From Pseudomonas bijieensis (GTDB lineage Bacteria; Pseudomonadota; Gammaproteobacteria; Pseudomonadales; Pseudomonadaceae), in contig NZ_CP048810.1 in assembly GCF_013347965.1 (NCBI RefSeq), positions 310,001-374,000 on the forward strand: DNA of 64,000 bases. Direction: 5' to 3'. The notes under the pieces are model-generated. The model did not search any database, had not been told where the DNA came from, and was given only the letters and a program-made list of their open reading frames with translations. A program made the position numbers and the translations under genes. This document shows positions 51,730-59,629 of the stretch, one piece after another. Position 1 is the first letter of the stretch, and each line of letters begins with the position of its first letter.

Positions 51730-52370
51730 AACAAATCCTCGCTTGCCTATTGATCGGCACTTTGAGCCAAAGCGTCTGGGCGTTGGAGGCTGCCGACCAG
51801 CAACGCCTGGGCGACATCCAGCAGAACTGGGCACACATTCAATACGAGTTGCCCGAGGGCCAACGGGCCGAGGCGTTCGAAAAACTCGCGACCCAGGCCG
51901 CGGCGTTCAAGCAGGAGCGCCAGTCGCTGGCCGAAGCCTGGATCTGGTCTGGCATCGTCAACAGCAGTTGGGCCGGGGCCAAGGGCGGGCTCGGTGCGCT
52001 GGGCAAGGTCAAGGAAGCCAAGGGCGACCTGGAAAAAGCCCTGGCCCTGGACGCCAAGGCCCTGCAAGGGTCGGCTTACACCAGCCTTGGCGCACTCTAC
52101 GACCGGGTGCCGGGCTGGCCCCTGGGTTTCGGCGATTCGGACAAGGCCGAGCAGTTGCTCAAGCAGGCCTTGCAACTCAACCCGAACGGCATTGACAGCC
52201 TGTACTTTTGGGGGGATCACCTCTACCGTCAAAAGCGTTACAGCGAAGCCAGGGCGGCGTTGCAAAAAGCCTTGCAGGCAGCGCCGCGGCCGGGTCGGGA
52301 AACGGCTGATGCCGGGCGCCGCAAGGAGATCGACGCTTTGCTGGTGGATGTGAACAAGCAACTGAACTGA
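51726..52370 (+). CDS. Exported TPR-repeat protein
   Basis: A 214-residue protein. A signal peptide (MKQILACLLIGTLSQSVWAL) directs it to the periplasm. TPR-like helices follow: GDLEKALALDAKALQGSAYT, KAEQLLKQALQLNPNGIDSL, YSEARAALQKALQ. ATGA overlap with the SDR gene. TPR proteins bind peptides or partner proteins; here it may be the sensing partner of the kinase or a scaffold. Its presence in a biosynthetic operon is unusual. Confidence 0.88.
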   Translation: MKQILACLLIGTLSQSVWALEAADQQRLGDIQQNWAHIQYELPEGQRAEAFEKLATQAAAFKQERQSLAEAWIWSGIVNSSWAGAKGGLGALGKVKEAKGDLEKALALDAKALQGSAYTSLGALYDRVPGWPLGFGDSDKAEQLLKQALQLNPNGIDSLYFWGDHLYRQKRYSEARAALQKALQAAPRPGRETADAGRRKEIDALLVDVNKQLN

Positions 52371-52381
52371 CAGGAGCGGGT

Positions 52382-53044
52382 GTGCGTTTATTACTGATCG
52401 AAGATGACGTGGCCTTGGGCGAAGGCATCCACCAGGCCCTGAGTCGTGAAGGCTATACCGTCGACTGGTTGCAGGACGGCAGCAGCGCCTTGCATTCGCT
52501 GCTCAGTGAAACCTTCGACCTGGCGGTACTTGACCTGGGCCTGCCACGGATGGACGGCCTGCAAGTGTTGCGGCGCTTGCGTGACAGTGGCTCCAACCTG
52601 CCGGTGCTGATCCTTACCGCCCGGGATGCCACCGAGGATCGTATTGCCGGGTTGGACGCCGGGGCCGACGATTATCTGGTCAAGCCCTTCGATCTGGCGG
52701 AACTCAAGGCCCGGCTAAGGGCCTTGTTGCGCCGTAGCGCCGGCCGCGCCCAGGCGTTGATCGAACATGCTGGCATCAGCCTGAACCCCGGCACCCAGCA
52801 AGTCAGTTACCAGGGCAAACCGGTGGCCCTGACGCCCAAGGAGTATCAGTTGCTCCATGAACTGCTCTCGCCGCCGGGCCGCGTCATGACCCGCGATCAT
52901 CTGATGCAGCTGCTCTACGGCTGGAACGAGGAGGCCGAGAGCAACACACTGGAAGTGCACATCCATCACCTGCGCAAGAAGTTCTCCACCGACCTGATAC
53001 GCACCATTCGCGGTGTCGGTTACCTGGTGGAGGAGCATCGATGA
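52382..53044 (+). CDS. OmpR-family response regulator (QseB-like)
   Basis: A 220-residue regulator starting at GTG 52382 with CAGGAG upstream. Receiver: IEDDVALGE, phospho-acceptor Asp in AVLDLGLPRMDG (about 51), LTARD and KPFDLAEL. Winged helix at residues 125-218 (LTPKEYQLLHELLS, RVMTRDHLMQLLYG, VHIHHLRKKF, IRTIRGVGYL). It is the sixth gene of the operon and overlaps the kinase start by 4 bases, so the pathway carries its own regulator. Confidence 0.95.
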   Translation: MRLLLIEDDVALGEGIHQALSREGYTVDWLQDGSSALHSLLSETFDLAVLDLGLPRMDGLQVLRRLRDSGSNLPVLILTARDATEDRIAGLDAGADDYLVKPFDLAELKARLRALLRRSAGRAQALIEHAGISLNPGTQQVSYQGKPVALTPKEYQLLHELLSPPGRVMTRDHLMQLLYGWNEEAESNTLEVHIHHLRKKFSTDLIRTIRGVGYLVEEHR

Positions 53045-54408
53045 GTTCGATCCGGCGTCGCACCCTCACGTTGATTCTCGGCCTGCTGTTCCTTGGCCTG
53101 TTGATCATCACCGTATTCAACCTGCATGACAGCAACCACGAAATCGCCGAGGTCTACGATGCCCAGTTGGCGCAGAATGCCCGGTTGTTGCAGGGCGTGA
53201 TGCGCATGCCGATGGCGAGCAAGGAGCATGCCGAGCTGTATCAGGCATTCAATTCGGCGTTGGGGCAGGCGGTGCCGAAAGTCGACGGCCATCCCTATGA
53301 AAGCAAGATCGCCTTTCAAGTCTGGAATTCACAAGGTTCGGTGCTGGTGCATACGTCCAGTGCGCCGTCTTTTACCTCGCCGCCGAGTGCGCCCGGTTTC
53401 AGTGAGATCGTGGACCAGAAGAACCGTAAATGGCGGGCATTCGTCCTGGACGATGCGCAATATGGCTTGAAGATCTGGGTGGGTGAGCGCGACGACGTGC
53501 GTGCCGACCTGGTCGACCGGATTGTCCGTCACACCGTCGTGCCCAACCTGATCGGCAGCGTTCTGCTGGCCGCGGTGATCTGGCTGGCCATCGGTTGGGG
53601 GCTCAAGCCCCTGGTCGATATGGCGGCCAAGTTGCGCGCCAGGCATCCCGGCTCACTTGACCCCCTGCAAATGATGCCGCTTCCTACCGAGCTTGAGCCC
53701 ATGCAGGCGGCACTCAACCGTGTATTGGCGCAGATCCAGGAGGTGATGGGCCGTGAACGGCGTTTCATCGCCGACGCCGCCCACGAGATGCGCACGCCCT
53801 TGGCGGTGCTGCGGGTGCATGCGCAGAACCTGATGGAGGCGGGGAGCGAGCAAAGCCGTCGCGAGTCCCTGGAACACCTGATCGCCGGGGTCGATCGCAC
53901 CACGCGCCTGGTCAATCAACTGCTCACCATGGCGCGGCTTGAACCGCAGACAGGCGTTCCGACGCCTGCGGTCATCGACCTGCCGGCCACGGTTCGTGCG
54001 AGCCTGGTTCAACTGACTCCCTGGTTGCTGAGCAAGGGACTCGAGCCGGTGCTGGATGTCAGCGAGAATATCGGCCCGGTTCGCATCGACCCGGTGGCCA
54101 TCGACATTGCCTTGAACAACCTGGTGACCAACGCGGCCAATTTTTCTCCGGCCAACGGCACGATCACCGTACGGCTGGCCAGGAAGGGCGACCACTACGA
54201 GCTGTCAGTCGAAGACCAGGGGCCGGGTATCGACGAGGCCGAGCGTGAGCGGCTCTTCGAGCGGTTCTACAGCCGTGGCAACGATCAGGGGGCCGGGTTG
54301 GGGCTGACGATCGTACGCACTATCGCCGAGCGCCTGGGTGGTCAGATCCGGCTGGAGAATCGGGCCGAAGGCGGGTTGTGCGCGACCTTGGAGATTTGTC
54401 GCTTTTAG
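53041..54408 (+). CDS. QseC-like sensor histidine kinase
   Basis: A 455-residue kinase: TM1 (residues 9-27), a periplasmic sensor domain to about 165, TM2 (VPNLIGSVLLAAVIWLAIGW), HAMP, HisKA with phospho-His in FIADAAHEMRTPLAVLRVHA, N-box NNLVTNAANFSP, G-boxes DQGPGID and GAGLGLTIVRTIA. All catalytic elements are intact. Partner of the regulator encoded directly upstream. It probably senses an envelope signal, possibly via the TPR protein or the operon's product. Confidence 0.95.
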   Translation: MSSIRRRTLTLILGLLFLGLLIITVFNLHDSNHEIAEVYDAQLAQNARLLQGVMRMPMASKEHAELYQAFNSALGQAVPKVDGHPYESKIAFQVWNSQGSVLVHTSSAPSFTSPPSAPGFSEIVDQKNRKWRAFVLDDAQYGLKIWVGERDDVRADLVDRIVRHTVVPNLIGSVLLAAVIWLAIGWGLKPLVDMAAKLRARHPGSLDPLQMMPLPTELEPMQAALNRVLAQIQEVMGRERRFIADAAHEMRTPLAVLRVHAQNLMEAGSEQSRRESLEHLIAGVDRTTRLVNQLLTMARLEPQTGVPTPAVIDLPATVRASLVQLTPWLLSKGLEPVLDVSENIGPVRIDPVAIDIALNNLVTNAANFSPANGTITVRLARKGDHYELSVEDQGPGIDEAERERLFERFYSRGNDQGAGLGLTIVRTIAERLGGQIRLENRAEGGLCATLEICRF

Positions 54409-54428
54409 CACCTATCAACGATTTTGCC

Positions 54429-54848
54429 TCAGTGGCCCCGTCGGTTTTCCAATACCGTGAACAGCATCATGCCGGCCAGCATGGCCAAGGCGAATACGAT
54501 GGCTTGCCAGTGACCGGTCAGCAGCATGGCCACGGCGGGGCCTGGGCAGATGCCGGCGATGCCCCAGCCGATGCCGAACAGCAGGCCGCCGCCGATCAGG
54601 CGTCGGTCCAGTTCACGCTTGGCCGGTAATTGCATGGGACTTCCCAGCAACGAGTGGCTGCGTTGGCGTGCCCAGGTCAGCGGGACAATGGCGGTGCCAA
54701 TCGCGCCGATCATCACCAGGGCCAGGGAAGGGTCCCAGGCACCGGCCAAGTCCAGGAACGCCAATACCTTTCTCGGGTTGGTCATGCCCGCCAGGAGCAG
54801 GCCGAAACCGAACAGCAGGCCGGCCATGAACGCCGTGAGTTTGAGCAT
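54429..54848 (-). CDS. YeeE/YedE-family transporter, second half (PmpB-like)
   Basis: A 139-residue membrane protein with four helices (MLKLTAFMAGLLFGFGLLLA, ALVMIGAIGTAIVPL, LIGGGLLFGIGWGIAGICPG, WQAIVFALAMLAGMMLF). It carries the conserved GIAGICPGPA cysteine motif of sulfur-compound transporters. Start ATG 54848, 2 bases after the stop of the first half. The two small proteins together equal one YeeE/TsuA transporter, probably for thiosulfate or persulfide-type sulfur. Confidence 0.9.
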   Translation of the reverse strand: MLKLTAFMAGLLFGFGLLLAGMTNPRKVLAFLDLAGAWDPSLALVMIGAIGTAIVPLTWARQRSHSLLGSPMQLPAKRELDRRLIGGGLLFGIGWGIAGICPGPAVAMLLTGHWQAIVFALAMLAGMMLFTVLENRRGH

Positions 54849-54850
54849 GT

Positions 54851-55285
54851 TCAGCCCCCCAGCAAGTGACGCAGGACAAACACTGTGACGAAGCCGCTGA
54901 ACATGAAGCAGGCGGTGGCTACCATGGAGCGCGGCGAAAGCCGCGATAGGCCGCACACGCCATGACCACTCGTGCAGCCTGAACCGTAGCGGGTGCCGAC
55001 GCCGACCAACAGGCCCGCGAGGATGAGCCCCAACACGCCGCTCTGGAATTCGATCGGTGGAAGGCTGGCAAACACCCCCCATAAAAGTGGCGCGACCAGC
55101 AGGCCAAGGAGAAACAGCGCTTTCTCACTGATGCCCTCGCCACCCCGTTGCAGGAGGCTGCCAATCAAGCCGCTGACGCCCGCGATGCGCCCATTGGCGA
55201 CGACGAACAGACTGGCCGCCAGGCCGATCAGCATGCCGCCTGCAAGGGCGGACCATGGCGTGAAGTTGAGCCAGTCGATGTTCAT
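54851..55285 (-). CDS. YeeE/YedE-family transporter, first half (PmpA-like)
   Basis: A 144-residue membrane protein, starting at ATG 55285 (MNIDWLNFTPWSALAGGMLI). The motif GVGTRYGSGCTSGHGVCGLS holds the conserved Cys residues that hand sulfur across the membrane. Ends TVFVLRHLLGG 2 bases before the second subunit. Acts with it as a split transporter. No sulfurtransferase or beta-lactamase-fold partner is adjacent. Confidence 0.92.
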   Translation of the reverse strand: MNIDWLNFTPWSALAGGMLIGLAASLFVVANGRIAGVSGLIGSLLQRGGEGISEKALFLLGLLVAPLLWGVFASLPPIEFQSGVLGLILAGLLVGVGTRYGSGCTSGHGVCGLSRLSPRSMVATACFMFSGFVTVFVLRHLLGG

Positions 55286-55536
55286 GGCGCTTCTCAGGCA
55301 AAAAGTGATTGAGGCCGAGCGATTCGGGCATGTACCGGGAGGATAGCCGACAATGCATTTGAGCACTGGGGGCTACAGGCTTGTTCCCGATGCGGGTGCG
55401 GCAGGCAAGGGCTCGGACAAGCGCACTCGAATCCTTGCGCAGGCAACGCGTGCCAAGCCTCGGCGAATGTGGTGCCCGAGCGTCTCATCGAGCAAGGAGT
55501 CCCATGCCCGCGGGTCAGTCATTGCCGATCACGCCC

Positions 55537-56460
55537 TCAGCCGACCTGCTGCGGTGCGACCACCCACACGCTGCAGGGCATCTTGTACAGCAGGCCTTCC
55601 ACGGTACTGCCGATCAGCTTGTCCAAGCTGCCGTAGCGCACGCGCCCCATGACAATGACATCAATGTCATGGGATGCGGCGTAGCTGGCCAACACCTTGG
55701 CCGGGTCTCCCATGATCATGCGCCGTTGGTCCGGGGCGATGCCGTTGCGTTCGGCCAGTGCATCGAAGGCCGCGCCCTGGGATTCGTAGAGCTGGCGGGC
55801 CAGGGTCGAGGAGAAGAACAGCGAGCCGTTGCCATAACCGTATTCGGCGGCGGTAATGGACGAGAGGTCATAGGCGTAGATGACTTCCAGCGTCGCGTCG
55901 CAACTGGTGGCCAGCTTGTTGGCTTCGCTCAGGATCCGGTCATTGAGGCCTTCGTAACGCCCGTCCTGATGAAACGGATCGATGGCCGCCAGGATCTTGC
56001 GCGGACGAGCGTGGACGACCTTGTTGACGAAGTGCAGGGGAACTTCGCATTCGCGCAGCAGATGCACGTCCAGCGGTGTGAACATCAATCGGGAAAACCA
56101 GGACTCAGGATCCACCGACTTGATCAGCGCATCCATGGGCGCTTCCTTGAGGTGGACCAGGATCTCCTGCAAGGGGCGCTCGACCCACGTTACTTCTGTC
56201 GTGACCTCGATACCGAGTTTGCGCAGCGGCCTGGCCTGTTCCTCCAGCCAGTGCCGATGGCGCTCAATGTAGCCCAGGCGCATCTGCTCCAGTGCTTGCT
56301 CGTTGACCAGGCCGGCCGTGGCCAGGCCTTCGAGGTAGTCAAACGCGACAATATGCAGCGCGGCGCCTTCGGCCTTGGCCAGCGCGGCCGCCCGGTCGAA
56401 CGCCGGGCTGTGTTCCATCAGTGGCGAGACGACCAGCATCAAGCGTGATTGCGTAGACAT
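55537..56460 (-). CDS. Double-domain universal stress protein, Anr-controlled
   Basis: A 307-residue protein with two UspA domains (1-150 and 155-305). The second ends DVIVMGRVRYGSLDKLIGST, close to the ATP-binding G-x2-G-x9-G-S/T signature. ATG 56460 has GGGAGG 6 bases upstream. A perfect Anr box lies 102 bases before the start with a CATGAT -10 at proper distance. In P. aeruginosa, tandem-domain USPs under Anr support survival without oxygen. Confidence 0.93.
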   Translation of the reverse strand: MSTQSRLMLVVSPLMEHSPAFDRAAALAKAEGAALHIVAFDYLEGLATAGLVNEQALEQMRLGYIERHRHWLEEQARPLRKLGIEVTTEVTWVERPLQEILVHLKEAPMDALIKSVDPESWFSRLMFTPLDVHLLRECEVPLHFVNKVVHARPRKILAAIDPFHQDGRYEGLNDRILSEANKLATSCDATLEVIYAYDLSSITAAEYGYGNGSLFFSSTLARQLYESQGAAFDALAERNGIAPDQRRMIMGDPAKVLASYAASHDIDVIVMGRVRYGSLDKLIGSTVEGLLYKMPCSVWVVAPQQVG

Positions 56461-56555
56461 GACAAACCTCCCGGGCAAGGACCTGTTGGCACCGGGCGAG
56501 TGTTCGCGCGGCGTGGTGTCTGTCATTGATCATGAGCGCCACGGCGCCTGGTAAC

Positions 56556-56569
56556 TTGATTTGCATCAA
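56556..56569 (-). promoter_or_regulatory. Anr/FNR box of the left USP gene
   Basis: TTGATTTGCATCAA is a perfect match to the Anr/FNR consensus TTGAT-N4-ATCAA. On the minus strand CATGAT at 56529-56534 is centred 31 bases from the box, the spacing of class II activation at -41.5. Confidence 0.88.
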
Positions 56570-56789
56570 ACACACTTCAAAGCGTGCATCGAAGGCCGCG
56601 GCGGCGAGTCAATCGCGCTATGTTTGAGTATGAACAGCCGCCTCAGGTCATGAGCGCAACCGGCTCTGGCCCCTGGATCAGTGGTGGGCGAAGTTTCGCC
56701 GGGTATGTGATCCCCGGCCAGGTGCTGGCAACGTTGGCGATGTGGGCGGGGCTGTTGCTCCCCTGTTTGTCAGCCTGAATGATGGCCGT

Positions 56790-56803
56790 TTGATGAAGAT
56801 CAA
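56790..56803 (+). promoter_or_regulatory. Anr/FNR box of the right USP gene
   Basis: TTGATGAAGATCAA is a second perfect Anr/FNR box, centred 82 bases before the ATG at 56879. A weak -10 (CATTCT, 56825-56830) is centred 31 bases away. Confidence 0.88.
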
Positions 56804-56878
56804 GTCCTGTCCCTGGCAGGCGTCCATTCTGGAACCCTCAATCCTTTAAGTGGCTGTCGCCACGTGCCGAGGTGTTCC

Positions 56879-57790
56879 ATGTCCCAGACTCAACGTTTGT
56901 TGCTATTGGCCCCTGACGCCATGATCCGTACGACGGCGTTCGACCGCGCCACCGAGTTGGCCCTGGCGTTGGACCTGCCCCTGCACATTGTGGCGATCGA
57001 CTACCTGGAGCTGCTCTCGGTGGCCGGCCTTTTCGCCCCGGAGCAGGTCAGGCAAGCGCGTGAGGGCTATCTGGAAACCCATCGACATTGGTTGTGGCAA
57101 CAGGCCGAACTGGCGCGCCGGCACGGCGTCGAGGTGACCTGTGAGGTAGTTTGGAGCAAGGATGCCTTTCAAGCCTTGCAGCAATACGTCAAGGAGATGC
57201 CGATGGCCTTGATCATCAAGGATGCGCAGCCGGAACCGGCGATGAAACGGGTTTTCTTCACGCCCCTGGACTGGCGTTTGCTGCGTGACTGTCCCGTGCC
57301 GGTGCATCTGGTCACGGACTCCCGTCACCCCCGGCCTCGGCGGGTCCTGGCGATTGTCGACGTGCTGCGCAGCGAAGAGCAGGACCTGGTGTTCAACGAC
57401 CGGATCGTCGACGCCGCCGTCAAACTGGCTGAACAATGCAACGCCCAGGTCGAGTTGCTGCACGCCTTCGATTGGACGGCCGTCTACGCCGCAGATATGG
57501 GCATTGGTGCGCTCCCTCTCGCCACCGGGCTCTACGAAACATTGGGCCAGGCGCAGCATGAGGTGTTCGAATCCCTGGCCGAGCGGCATGGCGTCCCGCC
57601 ACAGCAGCGCCACTTCATCGAGGGGGCGCCGCTGAACAGCATTTGCACGTTCGCCGCCGATCACCAGGTTGATGTCATCGTCATGGGTACCACGGCGCAT
57701 CGTGGCTTGGACAGGCGCCTGGGCACCACCGCCGAACTCCTGCTGCAACGGGCGCCTTGCAGCGTATTGGCGATCAAGCCGCAAGCATGA
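56879..57790 (+). CDS. Double-domain universal stress protein, Anr-controlled
   Basis: A 303-residue protein, related along its whole length to the USP encoded divergently (both have ATELALA/AAALAKA, LHIVAIDYLE/LHIVAFDYLE, VFFTPLDWRLLRDCPVPVHL/LMFTPLDVHLLRECEVPLHF). Two UspA domains; the second ends DVIVMGTTAHRGLDRRLGTT. ATG 56879 has GAGGT upstream. An Anr box stands in its promoter. Expected role: low-oxygen or energy-stress survival. Confidence 0.93.
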   Translation: MSQTQRLLLLAPDAMIRTTAFDRATELALALDLPLHIVAIDYLELLSVAGLFAPEQVRQAREGYLETHRHWLWQQAELARRHGVEVTCEVVWSKDAFQALQQYVKEMPMALIIKDAQPEPAMKRVFFTPLDWRLLRDCPVPVHLVTDSRHPRPRRVLAIVDVLRSEEQDLVFNDRIVDAAVKLAEQCNAQVELLHAFDWTAVYAADMGIGALPLATGLYETLGQAQHEVFESLAERHGVPPQQRHFIEGAPLNSICTFAADHQVDVIVMGTTAHRGLDRRLGTTAELLLQRAPCSVLAIKPQA

Positions 57791-57801
57791 TGGGATCAAC
57801 A

Positions 57802-57834
57802 CTGGCGCGAAGCCGTACCAAGGCCTCGCGCCAG
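57802..57834. terminator. 9-bp hairpin between convergent genes
   Basis: CTGGCGCGA (57802-57810) and TCGCGCCAG (57826-57834) pair around a 15-base loop, 11 bases after the USP stop and 12 bases after the GNAT end on the other strand. Probable bidirectional terminator. Confidence 0.6.
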
Positions 57835-57846
57835 CGTACTGGTTAG

Positions 57847-58410
57847 CTAGATGTAGAGGCGGTGAATGACCTGGCGGGGGTCGTCGGGATCGCTGTGGGT
57901 TTCAAAACCCAGGCTGTGGGCCAGGTCCCGCATCGGGGCATTACTGGCGGCGTCGACGGAGTACATCTGGCGCAAGTCGTTTTTACGCGCGGCGTCGATC
58001 AGATGTTCCATCAACAGCGTTCCCAGCCCCAGATGCTGCCAGGGGTCGGCGACTGTCACCGCGCACTCGCATTCGTGTTCCTGGGTCACGCAATAGCGGC
58101 TGACCCCGATCTCGATCAATTCGCCGTTGTCATGGACCAGGGCGATGTAGGCCATGCGCGTCTTGCAGTCGACTTCCATCAACTGATCGAGCAGTGCCGC
58201 GCCTGGTTCGTTGATCTGGGCCAGGAAGCGCATGTGCCGGGACTCCGGCGACAGGCGCATGATGAAGTCGTACTCGCGCTGGCGGTCCTGTTCCCGAAGC
58301 GGTCTGATCAGCACATGCCGGCCGTCCTTGAGTGCCTGGATCCAGTGCTTGCCGCTGATGCTGGCATACAGGGCAGCGGCGCGTTCGTTGTGGTCTTTGA
58401 CGGTGAGCAT
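57847..58410 (-). CDS. GNAT-family acetyltransferase in the Anr island
   Basis: A 187-residue single-domain GNAT. RPLREQDRQREYDFIMRLSP and SPESRHMRFL match the GNAT domain of Pat-type protein acetyltransferases; acetyl-CoA site VTVADPWQHLGLGTLLMEHL. No CoA-ligase-like domain is attached. An imperfect Anr box (58498-58511) is followed at the right distance by TAGAAC, so low-oxygen induction is likely. May acetylate proteins or small molecules. Confidence 0.9.
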   Translation of the reverse strand: MLTVKDHNERAAALYASISGKHWIQALKDGRHVLIRPLREQDRQREYDFIMRLSPESRHMRFLAQINEPGAALLDQLMEVDCKTRMAYIALVHDNGELIEIGVSRYCVTQEHECECAVTVADPWQHLGLGTLLMEHLIDAARKNDLRQMYSVDAASNAPMRDLAHSLGFETHSDPDDPRQVIHRLYI

Positions 58411-58497
58411 GGTGCGATCCTCCCTCGGACGTGCACGTGCGGTGCGGTAAAAAGCTAGGTAATCGGTACTGTTCTACGCCCGCCACGGCGAACGATT

Positions 58498-58511
58498 CTG
58501 ATCTGGATCAG
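58498..58511 (-). promoter_or_regulatory. Imperfect Anr box before the GNAT gene
   Basis: CTGATCTGGATCAG matches TTGAT-N4-ATCAA except for the outermost base on each side and is fully symmetric. On the minus strand TAGAAC (58470-58475) is centred 32 bases away, right for activation. Confidence 0.55.
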
Positions 58512-58544
58512 TGCCTGGGTATCCGTCCGTCGATTGGCCCGCGC

Positions 58545-58558
58545 TTGATTCCGATCAA
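58545..58558 (+). promoter_or_regulatory. Perfect Anr/FNR box before the phosphoribosyltransferase gene
   Basis: TTGATTCCGATCAA fits the consensus fully. It lies 194 bases before the ATG at 58746 and 141 bases before the GNAT start on the other strand, in a 335-base intergenic region with no other gene. It may serve either or both. Confidence 0.8.
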
Positions 58559-58745
58559 ACCGCTTGAGCGCTTACGCTCGACTTCACCGCCCGTCAGGCC
58601 AATGGGCAGGCACAGTTCAAGTGCGCTGCAATTGCAAGCGCAGCAGGCACGCTCCTCCAAGACTCTTGAGATAAAGGGGGGCATGGGAACCTGAGGATGT
58701 GTTCGCAACGAAACGACAGGCACCATCGCCTGGGGAGGCTTTCCA

Positions 58746-59450
58746 ATGACTCAGAGTCCCTCATTGCAAACGGTCTTGAAGAACCGATGCGCCGCAGGAC
58801 AAGGGCTGGTGGAACATTTGCTCAAATACGCTCAGAGGCCTGAGGTGATCATCCTGGCCTTGCCTCGCGGTGGAGTTCCGGTGGCTTACGAGGTGGCCAC
58901 TGCCCTGCGGGTCGATCTGGACCTGATGCTGGTACGCAAGCTGGGCGTGCCGTCCAGGCCTGAATTTGCCATGGGCGCCATTGCCGGCGGCGGCATACAA
59001 ATCCTGAATGACGATGCGCTTCGTGCTCATTCGATCGATCAAGCCAGTTTTGACGCCGTGGTCGCGCGGGAGACCCAGGAGCTGTCGCGGCGTGAGCAGG
59101 CGTATCGGGGCACTCGTCCATCTATGCAGCTCAAGGACCGAGTGGTGATCCTGATCGACGATGGCCTGGCGACCGGGGCTTCGATGATGGCGGCGATCCA
59201 CGCGGTGCGAATGCAAGCCCCTTCGCGCATCGTCGTCGCCGTGCCGGTTGGTCCGCTTGAAACGGTGGAGGCACTGCGCAGCGAAGTGAATGAGGTGATT
59301 TGCCCGCTTATGCCTGATTGGATGGTTTCAATTGGCTATTGGTATGAGGACTTTTCGCAGACCTCGGATGAAGTCGTTGTCGATTTGTTGGCACGAGCCT
59401 GGCAACGAGAGGCCCATGACCACCATTCCAGCCGCTCGCCAGTTCCATAA
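58746..59450 (+). CDS. Phosphoribosyltransferase-family protein
   Basis: A 234-residue PRTase-fold protein. PRPP-binding loop VVILIDDGLATGASM (about residues 135-149) is clear; LPRGGVPVAYEVA and RKLGVPSRPEFAMGAIA are typical of the group often fused to or encoded beside hydrolases and USPs in stress clusters. It is not one of the standard nucleotide-salvage enzymes. The Anr box upstream puts it in the low-oxygen island. Reaction unknown. Confidence 0.9.
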   Translation: MTQSPSLQTVLKNRCAAGQGLVEHLLKYAQRPEVIILALPRGGVPVAYEVATALRVDLDLMLVRKLGVPSRPEFAMGAIAGGGIQILNDDALRAHSIDQASFDAVVARETQELSRREQAYRGTRPSMQLKDRVVILIDDGLATGASMMAAIHAVRMQAPSRIVVAVPVGPLETVEALRSEVNEVICPLMPDWMVSIGYWYEDFSQTSDEVVVDLLARAWQREAHDHHSSRSPVP

Positions 59451-59629
59451 AAGAGGCCCCTCGAAGAAGTTGCAGTGCCGCCGCTGGGCGCTTGATCGGT
59501 AAGAGTGGGGCAAAGTCTTCAGGGGGCAGGGTCTGCCTTTCCAATAGGCCCATGTTCATTCAGTGAGGATGGCTACACTTCTGTGCAGCGGCAAAGACAT
59601 GCCATTACCACCACGGAAGACTGATCACG

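Larger units (their letters stand above)
56527..56878. other. Divergent Anr-type promoter region between two USP genes
   Basis: A 352-base space holding two perfect Anr boxes, one near each gene. A 64-codon open frame (56584-56778) inside it has no ribosome site and is not called. Nothing else is seen. Confidence 0.6.

Noticed and set aside
56584..56778. 64-codon frame between the two USP genes
   Set aside because: No ribosome site and it lies within the shared promoter region.
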